From: Galbula dea
Taxonomy: Eukaryota > Chordata > Aves > Piciformes > Galbulidae
DNA: 64,000 nucleotides
NCBI GenBank assembly: GCA_013399015.1
Contig: VWZX01007457.1
Location: 208,375 to 272,374 of the forward strand
Reading direction: 5' to 3'
The translations under genes were made by a program, and so were the position numbers. Numbering within the stretch: position 1 is the first letter of the stretch; each line of letters begins with the position of its first letter. Shown piece by piece: positions 35,561-47,859 of this stretch. A model generated the notes under the pieces. The model saw only the letters and a program-made list of their open reading frames with translations. It did not search any database and was not told the DNA's origin.

Positions 35561-35882
35561 GTTTCTCCTCCTGCTCAGCTGGAACCTCCTGGCTTCCAGT
35601 TGGTGCCCAGCGCCCCTTGGGCTGTCCCTGGACATCACTGAGCAGAGTCTGGCCCCAGCCTCTTGCCCCCAGCCTGCAGCTCTTGCTCAGCATTCAGCAG
35701 CTCCCCTCTGGGGCTGCTCTTCTCCAGGTTCAGCAGCCCCAGGGCTCTCAGCCTTTCCTCCTGCCAGAGATGCTGCAGTGCCCTCAGCATCTTCCTAGCC
35801 TCCAATGGACTCTCTCCAGCAGTTCCTTGTCTCTCTGGAACTGGGGAGCCCAGAACTGGAGCCAGGACTCCAGATGTTGATG
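35561..35882 (-). mobile_element. CR1 LINE, group A, lacking its 3' end (minus)
   Basis: Minus-strand group A copy that begins inside the element at GTTTCTCCTCCTGCTCAGCT and extends into ORF2 (CCTTGTCTCTCTGGAACTGG, AGCCAGGACTCCAGATGTTG). The roughly 200 bases of 3' end present in other copies are missing. Because CR1 normally keeps the 3' end and loses the 5' end, this points to a later deletion or rearrangement. Confidence 0.92.
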
Positions 35883-36904
35883 GAGTTAGCTCAGAGCAGC
35901 CAGGCAGGGCAAGCCTCCACGGCCTGAAGAACAGCAGAAAAGCAACAATAGTAATGGAACTGCACTTAACATGTGTGAATATTCCAGACTAAAACCACAG
36001 CATAACCCTTGCAAGCAACTGTCTGCACCAGTTGGTGCTGGCAGAGATTGATGACAGTGATAACCATGATGAATTGATGCTGTAATTATGAATAGATGAA
36101 GTTTTATGAGGAGACAACAAATGTGTCACTGTTTATATCCAGCTGAAAGAGCAGTAGCATATTCCTCCACACTGTCTGCAGCTCCAGGAAGGAGCCACTC
36201 ATGCAGCACTGCCTTTGGAGGATGCTTTGCCCAATGCAAATGCTTTTGCACCTGAAGAGCATCTAGAATTCCACACTGCAATTAGTCTGAAAGAGGCCAA
36301 CATTACTGAGAAGTATTTACAGCCTCTCTTGTTTGGTAGAAGCCAGGGGGGGGAAAGAAAGGGGGAAAAGGGGGGAAAAGAGAGAGAGGAGATAAAAAGA
36401 GAGAAGCCCCACAACTTTATTCTGCAGAACCTTTAAAGAGCTTTTAAACAGCATTCTGTAAGAGTTGCCTGTGCTGAGGCTGTACAGCTAAACAAAACTA
36501 CCAATGGCTTTGGGTCTCTAAACCTGTGCAGAAGTGAGTAAGAAATGGCAACGTTTGCTGATCTGGGAGCTGGAACCACAGTTCAAATACAAATCAAGTC
36601 TGGATGCTGCCAGCCAATCCTAATGCAGGTGTTTAATCAGCCTGGCAATGAGGAAAGGTGTGAACATGAGCACACATGGACTGGTGCTGAGCTGCTCTTC
36701 CTCCCACCCCCAGACTCCACTGAGCCCCTGCCCTGCCCCTCTGCCAGGAGCTCTCAAGCACCTGATGGTGCCAGACTCCTCCTGGGCCAACCCAGCCCAG
36801 CCAAAGGCTCCCTAACACTTTCTCTGCCCAGGGAGGTGGAGTTTGGCCAGCTGTGCTCACCAGCTCTCATTCAGCTGATGAATGAGTTTTGCCTCATCAC
36901 TCAC
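35883..36904. other. Unique sequence with a purine tract
   Basis: A guanine/adenine tract lies at 36346-36408, with G8, G5 and G6 runs at 36346-36375 that could form a G-quadruplex. No gene is recognised. Confidence 0.55.
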
Positions 36905-37200
36905 TAAGGCTGAAAGGCCCCTGAGGTCAGCAAGCCCAGCTGCCAACCCAACACCCTCAGCCACCAGACCACACCACAGAGTGCCACATCTAGGTGTTTC
37001 CTGAAGCCCTCCAGGGATGGTGACCCCACCACTGCCCTGGGCAGCCTGGGCCAATGCCTAACCACTCTTTGAGCAAAGAATTTCTCCCAAATACCCAAGC
37101 TCAGCCTCCCCTGGCACAACCTGAGGCTGTTTCCTCCTGTCCTCTCACCAGTCACCTGGGAGAAGAGGCCAACCCCCACCTGGCTCCAGCCTCCTCTCAG
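36905..37200 (-). mobile_element. CR1 3' end, group B-like, old (minus)
   Basis: Minus-strand CR1 resembling group B but more diverged: AAAGGCCCCTGAGGTCAGC, CACCACTGCCCTGGGCAGCC, CACCTGGGAGAAGAGGCC, CCACCTGGCTCCAGCCTCCT. The minus frame 37179-36904 reads GVGLFSQVTGERTGGNSLRL and RVVRHWPRLPRAVVGSPSLE. The RHWPRL form is closer to the general CR1 than the KAWPRL of the younger copies. The outermost tail is lost. Confidence 0.9.
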
Positions 37201-37599
37201 CTTTCACAGAAAGAAGAGCTGCAGGCAGAGCAGTGTGCAGGGACCTAGAGCCTCCAGGAAGCAGAGTCAATTTGGGGTTTCCACCCAAGCACCACTTGGG
37301 CCCAGCCTGCTCTGTGGAAGTGAAAACAAAGGTGGGCTCCTCTGCTTAGCAAGAGAATTGATGGATTTCTGCACAATAAAGCAGCTCCTGGAAAGTGCTA
37401 TTGTTTGTCTTCCCATTTATCAGAGGAGAACAGTTTAATGTTTTGGTAGAAGGCACAAAGTGAGTATCTCTGCAGTGATGAAGGAAAATAAGCTTAGTGC
37501 TAAGGCAAATAGAAAATATTGATCTATCTTCAGGTAGTGCAGCTGAAAATCTGTTGCAAAATGTATCTTCCCCTCTGGATCAGCCTCCTTTGTCTTTTA
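37201..37599. other. Short unique stretch
   Basis: About 400 bases with no recognised repeat or gene. Confidence 0.5.
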
Positions 37600-38475
37600 C
37601 CAACTAACCCTCTGCAGGGGAAAGTTTAACCTTGAACACAGAAGGAAAACAAATAAAGAGGGGAAAAGATAAAACCAGAGAAAACCCCAAGAATGTAGAT
37701 ATGGAGGCACAAACCTGGCCCTCTGGGAGGGTCAAGGCTCCACTTTGGGAGCCAAAAAGCTGTTGAGGTGGAGGCTGGGCAGAGCAGCAACCCAATGACA
37801 GACACCCCCTGCTAGCCCCTGCCCCCAAGGGGAGGGAGAGGGTATGAGAGAGAGACAGACAGACTTGTGGATTGGGAAATATAACTAAAACTACTTCAAT
37901 AACAATAATGATAAATGAAATAGATACAAATATGTACAGAACCCAATCCCAAACCCAACCCCCCTTGATGGTGACTACATCACCACTGATACTGCAGCAA
38001 GGCCTCAGCAGCAGATGAGTCAGGCTCAGGGGCTGGATCCTGGCACTGGATGCAGCAACTTAGGGATCAGGATTGGGGGTAGAACAGGCAGAGTTCTTCC
38101 CAGATGCCAACCACCAAAGCACAGGAGCAGAGGAATACCAAGGGGGAAGAACAACCTAGCCAGGGGGGACTGACCCCCAGTTTGTATATGGAATATGATG
38201 TCTATGGGATGGAATGCTTCAGTTGGTCAGTTTGGGGTCACCTGTCCTGTCTGCTCCTCCCTGAAGGTGCAGCCTTTACCCTGATCCAAGATTCAGCAGT
38301 GGCCTTGCTCTGCATCCCAATCCCTGGCAGCACATCTAACCATGAGGCCTTATCCCTGCTGGGGGCTGGCAGTGGCTGTGCAAACATGCTGCTAGTTCCA
38401 GAGAGTGCAGTTTCCCAGAGGAGCTTCAGCTGAAAAGTAAAATCTCTGAACAGGATTAGTTCTGTTCTAACCCAA
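37600..38475 (+). mobile_element. Endogenous-retrovirus LTR, long piece
   Basis: The most complete of three related LTR pieces. Landmarks are GGGAAATATAACTAAAACTA followed by CAATAACAATAATG, CAAATATGTACAGAACCCAA, ACTGATACTGCAGCAAGGCC, GTTTGTATATGGAATATGAT, and GTTGGTCAGTTTGGGGTCAC. This combination matches my memory of a common bird ERV LTR. No gag, pol or env frame is visible on either side, so it may be a solo LTR. Start and end are approximate, and the viral orientation is inferred only relative to the other pieces. Confidence 0.65.
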
Positions 38476-39498
38476 ACCAGTGAAGTGCTCAGCTCCTGCA
38501 GAAGCACAGCTAGGGTGGGAATCCTCTGCTCCCAGGGGGAGCTGCTGGGTCCCATCCCACAGGTGGGGCTGGGGCTCTACTGGCCTTCAGGCAGGAGATC
38601 AGAATTTGGGCACCTGGCTGCACAAAGCCACAGATCAGCTGAATCCTCCCAGTGTTATCAGCCCAGAGATTTCACAGCCTCACTGGCTGTGAGGACCCAG
38701 CTGAGATCACACATTAGAAGCTTTTCTTTGCCCTCTGCCTTTGGTGCCTTTGCAAGAAGTGCCTAAGCAACAGAAACATTCCCCAGTATTTCTTCCCTTC
38801 CCTTCCATCACTTGCATTCTCTGCTGAAGGTCATGAACCAATCCCTGGAGTGCTTCCTGTTCTGGGACACTTCCCTCACTATTGTCACTTATTAGCTACT
38901 TGGCTTTCATTCCTATTTACTTTAGCAGCTGGATTCAACAATCTTAGAGGTCTTCTCAAACCCAAAGGACTCAATGGTTATACACTTCAGGAGGTTTTCA
39001 GCTTCACACCTTGGCAACATCTCCAAGGCAGCATAAGAAGAAGGAGAGAAAATTACCTAGTTGGTAAAACCAGCAGCTTCACCAGTCTGAACCTCTGGGC
39101 TCCAGTTCCCTGTTAGATCTTGCCCCACCAAACCTCTGTCCCTCTCCTTCATCACCATCAGCCCATCAATCTGTTGATAAAACTCCCAGGGGCTGGATGG
39201 ATGCAGAGCCAGAGAGCAGAACATTCCTCAGCAGGTATTTACACCCCACTTCTTGCCCCAGTTTGCAGGCTTCCAGGGTAGTCACAGCCCCTGCACGCTA
39301 CCCAAGGGCAGCTGTGTCCTACCAGCCCAGCAGTGTCCCCTCCATCCTCTCCAGCTTCACACCTAGGGACCAGCTCCAGCTGCTCCTGCCAGGGTGGGAA
39401 TTCACTGCAAAACTCACCCTTAAATATTTGCTCTCTCCCCTCTCCACCACCTGAGGCAGATACCCAGTCTGCACAAATGAGGCTGCCAGCAGCTGCTG
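38476..39498. other. Unique sequence without recognisable gene
   Basis: No repeat or coding family is recognised; frames are under about 95 codons. Confidence 0.5.
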
Positions 39499-39958
39499 CA
39501 GTGTGGCCAGAGAAGGGCAAGGAAGGTGGGGAAGGGTCTGGAGCACAAGTGCTGTGAGGAGCAGCTGAGGGAACTGGGCTTGGTTAGTCTGGAGAAGAGG
39601 AGGCTCAGGGGAGACCTTCTCACTCTCTGCAGCTCCCTGAGAGGAGGCCGGAGCCAGGTGGGGCTTGGGCTCTTCTCCCAAGTGACTAGAAACAGGACTA
39701 GGGGAAATGGCCTCAAGCTGTGCCAGGGGAGGTTCAAGTTGGAGATGAGGAACAATTTCTTCATGGAAAGGGTTGTCAAGGCCTGGCCCAGGCTGCCCAG
39801 GGCAGTGGTGGAGTCCTCATCCCTGGAGGGGTTCCAAAGCCCTGGAGATGTGGTGCTGAGGGCTATGGGTTAGTGGTGACCTGGCAGTGGAGGGTTAACA
39901 GTTGGACTTGATGAACTTAAAGGTCTTTTCCAACCAAACAACTGTATGATTCTCTGAT
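39499..39958 (+). mobile_element. CR1 LINE 3' end, group B, open C-terminal frame
   Basis: Plus-strand group B copy beginning at GTGTGGCCAGAGAAGGGCAA. The frame 39526-39873 is open for 115 codons: EHKCCEEQLRELGLVSLEK, RRLRGDLLTLCSSLRGG, GLFSQVTRNRTRGNGLKL, VVKAWPRLPRAVVESSSLEG, then DVVLRAMG and a stop. This is the intact ORF2 C-terminal tail. The 3' end reads GGTCTTTTCCAACCAAACAA, TGTATGATTCTCTGATCC. Confidence 0.95.
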
Positions 39959-42900
39959 CCATAGCCTGGCTGGAGCAAGTGGAAGCAAGCCTGTCTCCAG
40001 GCACTCATGCTGACATTAAAATCAGTAGAAATGTTGCTAACACACACAAGAGCTGAGAGAGTCACTGCCTGTGTCTGTACATGGGCAGGAACAATGGCAG
40101 CTCCTGACACCCTTCCAGTGAGTGATGGAGAAACATCAGCTCTCCTCCCTCACACACACATCACTGGAGAGGCTGAAAACAGAGCCTGGGCACCAGGCAG
40201 GGTGGAGATCTGAAAGGTAAAACCCCTGAAGGGCTGGAGGAGACAACTGGGAAGCATCCCCTGTCTCAGTAAGACAATGACTTCAGCCTCCAACTCATCC
40301 CAAACGAAGCCAAGACTGAAACAGGAGGGAAAGGCAAGAATTTGAGCAGCCAGGCTCAACTGGCAGCAGCAGCTCTCCAGCAGACACCATGCTGGAGGTG
40401 GCAGGAGACCTGCAGAGCCAGAGTGAGAGACAGAACAGCCTCCAAAACAAACCCAGAGGGGCACACACACAGCCCAAGCAAAGTCAGCTCTTCTTCAAGC
40501 AGATTTTCCACCAGTGCCCCAAAGCAGGCAATCAATTCCAATCTAGACCAACACTTGACAAGCTCCCTGTTTATTCCAGAAGCCATGGTTTGGGATGGGA
40601 TTTTCCAGGCCAGCTTGTTTGTATCTCCTCTCTGCTTTTATTAAGAGCAGGCCTGTGCCTTAATATTATTTTTCATCCTCCCAGCCACTGACAGCACATC
40701 CATCACTCCTCATAATTGCATCTAACAAATGCTGATTTTGTCTCCAAAAGAGAAAACAGAAATATTAAAGAGCTTTTGCAGAAGGCAGGAACACCAGTGG
40801 AGAGCACATTTAAAGAGGCTGAGGAGGATGAAGCATCTCATGGTGGAGCATATGGCTGCACACAAAGCAGCACCAATTTACCCTGGCTTCAGACACGAAG
40901 CAAAGCAGCAGATGAGTGGGGCAGGGGAGCTCTGGGCCAGGAAAATGCCAGCAGCACAAGTGGAAGATGTGATCTGTTCAGTCTCCAGCACAAATGCCTC
41001 CAAACATTTCCTCAACCCTCCCTGACTGGAAGGAAATAACTGAATTTTAGTCTCAAAAAAAACCCCTGATTAAGGCTGATTAAACACATTGCTGGGCTGC
41101 AGTTGCAGTCCAGCCACTGCCATGCACAGCCCAGGCAGCTCCTGCCATGGCATCACCTGCCAAAAGCCCTGCTGCTGCTCCAGGAAAGTTTCTCTTGCCT
41201 CAGCAAAGATGCAGCAGGGTGGGAGATCAGCTTCTCACCAGGAAGCCACGGGCACTCTCCAGGGGTGCTGAAGCAGGAGCTCTTCAGCAGAGCAGGATGA
41301 GGTTTTCTGGTGTACTGGAGGGGTGCAGGCTGGTCCTGTCCCAGGGACAGGGCTGAAGGAAGAGGCACATCAGCCCTTTCCAGCCCACTTACACCCAGCT
41401 GCATCACTGGGGCAAACAGGGCTCAGGAACCCACCCCAGCAGACGCCTCCCAGGTGGGCAGAGGTGCCCAGCATTTCATGTGAGGACCTGGGGCTCAGTA
41501 CCCAAAAGCAGGAGCTTTGATCAAACCCCTGGTGCCCTGGCAGCAGGCAGAGCACATGGCCCCTCTGCATCTCTGCACCTTCCCACTTGTTCCAGAGGTG
41601 CTGGTCAGTGGCACTGCACCTCATGGAGGTCCCAGGAGCCATCCCCACCTCTCTGGAGCAGACAAGCATCCTGCTGTTAAACCACCAGGACACCACCATG
41701 CCTGAGTTGCATCCTCCCTTGGATCTCAGCAAAGACAAGGACTGATGTTCTTGACCTCACTGAAGAGCAACCAAAATTCCACAGGATCTGATTTCCAGCA
41801 GCAGAGAGGCCACCTTGATGCATCTCCATTAGGAACAAACACACCAGAAGCAGATTCCCACCCCTTCCTAGTGCCTGCAGGGGAGCACCAAGCAGCAGCC
41901 TGTGTTTGCCACAGCTCCAGGAGCCCTCAGCTCCTGACAGAGTCCATGGGGTATGTCCATGTGCCTGTCCCTCCCTCTCCTTTCCCAGGGGCTGACACTG
42001 CCCCAGAGCACAAGATGTTCTCATCAGCCAGTGGCTTCTTTTCATGAGGATATTTTTCAGCAGTTTTTCTGGAAAGAGCTTGAATTCTCTGGGAGCTGCT
42101 ACCTCCAACAACCCCCTCTGGGTACAGCCTCAGATGTGTGTTTCAGCAGGGGATGCTCCACTTGGAGCAAACTGGGAAAGGGGGGAAAAGACCTCTGCAA
42201 TCAAGCAAGCAGTGTAACTGCATACAATAAACAACCACTCCAAAAGCAGAAATCCTTCTAGAAACACTAGATTGACTCCTGACAGCACTCCAGAGCTGAG
42301 GAGAAACAGACACATTCTCCTTTTCAGGTGCAGTGAAGGATTGGATTTTGTGGCACACTGCATCCTGGCTGCTTTGAATTGTCCTGTATGGAACACACCA
42401 GCCTGCTGGACATGAGGAGAAGGGGGAAAAGCAGGGAAGGACAAAAAGCAATTCAGAGCTTGTGGGTCCCAAGCCACCTGCACCAGCCAGCAGGCACTCA
42501 GGGCCACCCAGCATCCCCAGGAAAATCACCATCTGAGCAAGAAATCAAGCCCTGACCACACCAACATGTGGGAAAGAGAAAGTGATGGAACACCAGGAGC
42601 ACAGCAGAGATTAATACAGTAAGGAAATACAACTGAATTTAATGTCAGAATGAAATTCTCCACATGAAACAAATGAACATTAATAAAAGATTAAATGGGA
42701 AATCCAACCAAAGCCACTCAAGAGACAGAAAGTTACTTCTTAGCAAGCAGACCATTTAAGAAGCTGATTGTTATCTGACACAGCTCCTCAGCTAGCGAAG
42801 AGTGCTGGGAGGAAGCCAAAAAGCAGAGAGAGGAATATCACATTTCTGAGCACATCCTCTTCCCAGAAAGGCCAGGAGCTGCTGAGCACAGGTGGAGCAG

Positions 42901-43615
42901 AAGAAGAGAGCTGTCTGCACACGGCCATTAGGCAGGAACTGCCCTGCTGGAGAGCTGGGCAGGGCAGGAAGGGCTTGTGCTGCCTACAGTCCCCACCAAT
43001 GCTTGGGCCTGGAAGGGCTGGAGAGACAGCAGGCTCTGGATTCACTTCATTTTCTTGTACCTAGACCTCCAAAAAGCCTGGATGAAGAGGTGAAAAACAA
43101 ATGGGGCTTGAAGTGCCTAAGTGAAAGAAAAATGTCTATTTCTCACCCAGCCTAACCTCTCCTTTCCAGCCTGACAGCCAGTGTGGCTGCCATCACCCCC
43201 ACCTCCTCCACTCTTCTGGTCCCTCTGATCACCTCAGAAGTGTATGTTTGGAAATAAATATAACATAATACATTTATAAACTTCCCTGGGTTGATTACTC
43301 TGCTGTAACTACAGATTTTGGGTTAACCAGAACCAAACTAGCATCAACAGAGTGATACTTGGAGCATAAACAGAAGAAAATAACAGTGTCCATGCAGCAC
43401 TGAGCAGAACAGCAGTGCCCAAACCTGCTGCATATGAGCATGGGGCTGAAGCCTCCTCAGGCTCTGTGGAAGAGAAGATTTCAGAGCAAGAACTTGCTCT
43501 GCAGGGCATGAGCCAAGCTGGCTGTGTTACTGCAAAGCAAGAGCCCCCAGGCTGCCTTCCCCTCCTCTGTCTGTGCTCAGACATGAAGGCTGGGAGAGCT
43601 GGGTGGCACCAGAGA
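39959..43615. other. Long stretch without CR1 or recognisable gene
   Basis: About 3.6 kb with no recognised repeat. The longest frame (minus, 41677-42111, 144 codons) has no motif. No RNA gene is seen. Confidence 0.55.
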
Positions 43616-44245
43616 GTCACAGAATCATTTGGTTGGAAGAGACCTTTAAGTCCAACCCTTAACCAGCACTGCCAGGGCACCACTAACCCATGGCCCTCAG
43701 CTCCACGGCTTTGGAACCCCTCCAGGGATGGGGACTCCACCACTGCCCTGGGCAGCCTCTTCTAAGGCTTCACAGCCCTTTAGGGGAAGAAATTGTTCTT
43801 CATCTCCCATCTAAACCTCCCCTGGCACAACCTGAGGCTGTTTCTTCTTGTCCTGCCACTTGTTCCTTGGGAGAAGAGCCCAACCCCCACCTGGCTCCAG
43901 CCTCCTCTCAGGCAGTTGCAGAGAGTGAGAAGGTCTCCCCTGAGCCTCCTCTTCTCAAGGCTAACCAAGCCCAGTTCCCTCAGCTGCTCCTCACAGCACT
44001 TGTGCCCTAGACTTTCAACAGCTCCACTGCCCTTCTCTGGCCACACTCCAGCACCTGTGTCCTTGCAGTGAGGAGCCCAAACCTGACCCCAGGATGTGAG
44101 GTGTGGCGTCCCCAGTGCCCAGTCCAGGAGGCCAATCCCTGCCCTAGCCCTGCTGCCACCCTAGTGCTGCTCCAAACCAGGATGCTCTTGGCCTTCTTGG
44201 CCAACTGGGCACTCTGCTGCCTCATCTTCAGCCTCTGTTGACCAA
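43616..44245 (-). mobile_element. CR1 LINE, group B, long copy (minus)
   Basis: Minus-strand group B copy from the tail GTCACAGAATCATTTGGTTG to ORF2. Frame 44046-43780 gives CCEEQLRELGLVSLEKRRLR and LKLCQGRFRWEMKNNFFP-type sequence, after which the frame breaks. Frame 44285-44007 gives LKMRQQSAQLAKKAKSILVW and GLGQGLASWTGHWG. It shares with two other long copies a reading that lacks one base in the GTGGCAGCAGG segment compared with the usual CR1 GTGGCCAGCAGG. Confidence 0.94.
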
Positions 44246-46255
44246 CAGCATGGTCAGATGCTGCATACCTGTAACTAGGTAGCACTTTCAGCTGCTGCCC
44301 AGGAGACTCTCCTCTTCTCCTCCAGCATTACAGCAGTGCCAAAGGAAGTGCTCTGACAGCAGGTCCTTGGGGTGTGCTCTGGAGCAGGTAGAAGTCTCAT
44401 CCTGTGGCTGAGAGCTCCCCAGCTGTAACACACCTTTCCCTCACATCCCACCTGTGTGCTGCACCACCTGCATTTTAAATACAGATATAGAAAAAGAGCA
44501 TCAGAGAGACAGCAAACAAACAAGGAAAAGAAAGTCCCAGCCCTTCCTGAGAGACTGCTGTTTCCTGCAGCCTGCCAGGACTCTACAGGACAGAGCACCC
44601 CTGGCCCCTTCAGTTCTCCCCTCAGGTCACTGGCATCTGACAAGTTGTTTAAGACCATGTGCAAGAGCTAAGCAACCCCACAGCTGGAGATCCCCATCCT
44701 TCTTTGTATTTGGGATTGCTGGGAAAGTAATTGCTCTACTTTATTTCCATATCCCTCTCAGAGGCAGACTAATTAATGATTAGTTCTGATAGAGCACAGA
44801 CATCAGCTCTGTGTTGCTTGCTGGTGTGCAAGGCACCACACAAACCCCTGGTCCAGCTGCAGAAGCAGCTCTCCCTGGGAGCTCTGCTGCTGTTCCTCTG
44901 CCAGTGCAGACCCCTGCCAGAGAGCTCTGATGTTAGAATCAATGTTTCTTCCCAATTAGCTCCTCCACCATCAAGGAAATGCTCATACAAGATGCCCCTT
45001 TGGGATCTGCCAACTCATCCCCAGCACTGCTTCATGCTGTAGGACCCTGAGTGATAAAGGAGTGTCAGAGCTGTGGATGTACATGAATCAAAAGGCTGAT
45101 CCTCATGTGTTCCTCTGCTAAAAGAGTTAGGAGTGAATTTATGCATAGCTCTGTCTAGAATGTAGGGTACAAAGTCTTCCCAGCTCCTCTGATTTGCCTG
45201 CTGCATTTCCTCTCCTCTTCCATTCCTAATTCCTTTTTAATTCCTCCTATAAATAAAGACTGAAGCCCCAGCAGCAAACAGCCACAGTGGCAGAAAGTTA
45301 GGTTCTCAACTGCTCTTACAGAAGCAGAAGAAAACAGTTTCCAGTTCTAATATGTTAAACTGGGAGAAAAAAAGCTGCTTTAAAAATCAGTATTAAAGCT
45401 TTTATCCAATTAATATTTCATTACCAGCACATGGAGAGCCCCATCCCTCCCTGATCCTCCTGTGCTGAAAGAGCTGCAACAAGTTTGCTGAGTTTTCAAC
45501 CCTTATTTTTTAATAAGAAATCTCTGGAAGTTACTAATTAAAAAAATAATTTCAGGAAATGCTGGGGTTTTTTTCCCCTCATTTGAGCAGTTCTTATTGC
45601 TTTTGCACTCAGCCTGATGAACACATATTAAACCAGAGCAGCTTCGCAGCATTGCTCTGAGTGCAGCAGAGATTCTAAATGGCAATTTCCCCTAGATCAT
45701 CAAGCAGTTAACAAATTGAAAACAGGCTTTGTTCTTTTATTAAAAACCTGACAAAAGCGTTTTTGGTAATGAAGCTGGAGGGGGACAGCAGGATGCTGCC
45801 TCCCATCCGTGCTGAAGCACTGCCCTCTGTTGCCTGTGGCTCCCAACGCCCCCAGCTGGGGATGCCCCAGCAGCTCCCCTGGCCACTGCAGCCACACCAG
45901 CAGCTGAGCCAGGGTTCACACCTCCTAAAAACATCCACTTTATTGCCTTGAAACATTCAATTTGTTAGTAACTTGTTCTGCAGAAATGTAATAAAGTGCA
46001 GTTGCAGGTTAGAGAGCATTTCCAGAGGCTGGAGATGCTGTGCCTGACCCTGTGTTATTACAGGGCTGCAGGAGCAGGAGGAGAGATCTTCACTGAAGGC
46101 TTTGCCTACCTGTGCTTGCTGAGCAAGGGGCAGGACCCAGCAAACCATGAGAGGGGCTGCAGAACAGCCTCATGGTCTGAAATCACCCCTCAGACCCTCA
46201 TGTTCAGCCCAGGGACCTGTGGAGCCCTGTGCAATAGTCAGATCTGGGATGAACT
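44246..46255. other. Unique sequence without recognisable gene
   Basis: No gene is recognised. A TATA-like TATAAATAAA is at 45248-45257 and an AT-rich complex stretch runs over about 45360-45760. Neither has supporting context. Confidence 0.5.
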
Positions 46256-46988
46256 CAAAAGAATGTGACTATCAGGTTGGGGAAGGTTCTCCTCCCCCTC
46301 TACTCTGCCCTAGTCAGGCCACAGCTGGAGTCCTGGCTCCAGTTCTGGGCTCCCCAGTTCCAGAGAGACAAGGAACTGCTGGAGAGAGTCCCTTGGAGGC
46401 TAGGAAGATGCTGAGGGCACTGCAGCATCTCTGGCAGGAGGAAAGGCTGAGAGCCCTGGGGCTGCTTAGCCTGGAGAAGAGCAGCCCCACAGGGGAGCTG
46501 CGCAATGCTGAGCAAGAGCTGAAGGCTGGGGGCAAGAGGCTGGGGCCAGACTGCTCAGTGGTGCCCAGGGACAGGCCAAGGGGCACTGGGCACAAACTGG
46601 CAGGGCTGCTGAGCCTGGAGAAGAACAGCCCCAGAGGGGAGCTGCTCAATGCTCAGCAAGAGCTGAAGGCTGGGGGCAAGAGGCTGGGGCCAGACTCTGC
46701 TCAGTGGTGCCCAGGGACAGGCCAAGGGGCACTGGGCACAAACTGGCACCCAGGAGGTTCCAGCTGAGCAGCAGGATGGGAAAGTTGTTTGTTGTGAGGG
46801 TGTCGGAGCCCTGGCCCAGGCTGCCCAGAGAGACTGTGGAGTCTCCTTCTGGGGAGAGATTCCAAGCCCAGCTGGAGGTGACCCTGGGCAAGCTGCTGTG
46901 GGTGACCCTGCTGGAGCAGGGGGGTTGGGCTGGGTGATCTCCAGAGGTTCCTTCCAACCCCACCATATTATGATTCTAGCATCTGTGA
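46256..46988 (+). mobile_element. CR1 LINE, group A, with internal tandem duplication
   Basis: Plus-strand group A copy reaching into ORF2 (GTTCTCCTCCCCCTCTACTC, CCCAGTTCCAGAGAGACAAG). A frame 46147-46767 reads ERLRALGLLSLEKSSPTGEL and then repeats GLLSLEKNSPRGELLNAQQ, because about 144 bases are duplicated in tandem (46461-46604 and 46605-46750). The downstream frame 46704-46937 has the usual PRLPRETVESPSGERF. The end is AGGTTCCTTCCAACCCCACC, then TATGATTCTAG. Confidence 0.95.
46461..46750 (+). repeat. Tandem duplication inside CR1, about 144-base unit
   Basis: The segment from GCTGCTTAGCCTGGAGAAGA to GGGCACAAACTGGCA occurs twice in direct succession. The first unit has lost two bases (GACTGCTCAG where the second has GACTCTGCTCAG) and a few substitutions separate them. 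Other group A copies have it once. Confidence 0.9.
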
Positions 46989-47859
46989 ATTAGCCTAGAT
47001 CCTTCAGCCTTACAGCTGAACTTCCACCACCTGCTCAGGTTTCTCTCCACAAGCAGAGTCCTTCCTGAGCCCATGTCCCTCCAGCTCTGCTCACCAACCA
47101 CTGCAGGCAGGCAAGGGAGCCTAGCAGGCTGCATGGAAGAGATGAAGGAGTCACTTCAGGAGGAAGATAGCAAAGCAGGAGAGGGAATATCTGCCTGCAG
47201 CTCTCAGCCATTGCTGGGATCAGATCTAGCACTCACATCTGTAACAGCAGTGGACTTTCCCAGGAGCAGGTCTCTGCATGCCATGCCAGGAAGGCTGCAC
47301 AGCCCCTCAGAGCTGGCTAGACAAACACCCTGGGATGAGATGTTTGCAGCTAATTGATTCAGCCAGTCAATACTCAGTGTTGAAGGGTCAATCACCAGCA
47401 CACAGCCTGTCTCTATGAAGAATAAGCCCAATGCTAAACTCATCATTCACTTCAGTTTCTCCAGGAGCAACAAGTCCTCTTTATCTCTGCAGATCAGACA
47501 CTTCCCATTCAACAGTTAATTATGGCATTGAGTAACCAATTTACTCCAGCCAGCCTGGAAGAGAAAAGCTAAACTGATGCAGTTTGAGCCAGATTAGCAT
47601 GAGGCTACCAACAGCTACCTATGCAAACATACAGGAGCAAGGTGTCCTCCAGGCTCCAAGAGAAGAAAACAGTGACTGTCCTCTGCCCTGCCACCAATCC
47701 TCTCCTACAGCAACTCAGCTAAGTGTCCCCTGCTGCCTGCCCTCCCCTGGGCACAGCAACTCCTGCAGCCAGCACCACAGGGAATGGGGCAAACTCATAC
47801 AACACACTGAGGACATCATGCTAAAGAAGAACCCAGGCCTCCTGGGTTGATCTGATTAT
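46989..47859. other. Unique sequence without recognisable gene
   Basis: No repeat or coding family is recognised. Confidence 0.5.

Noticed and set aside
45248..45257. TATAAATAAA as a promoter
   Set aside because: AT-rich surroundings, no gene downstream and no other promoter element.
46147..46767. Plus-strand open frame of 206 codons with internal repeat
   Set aside because: Not a host gene: it is CR1 group A ORF2 sequence with a tandem duplication and a chance upstream extension.
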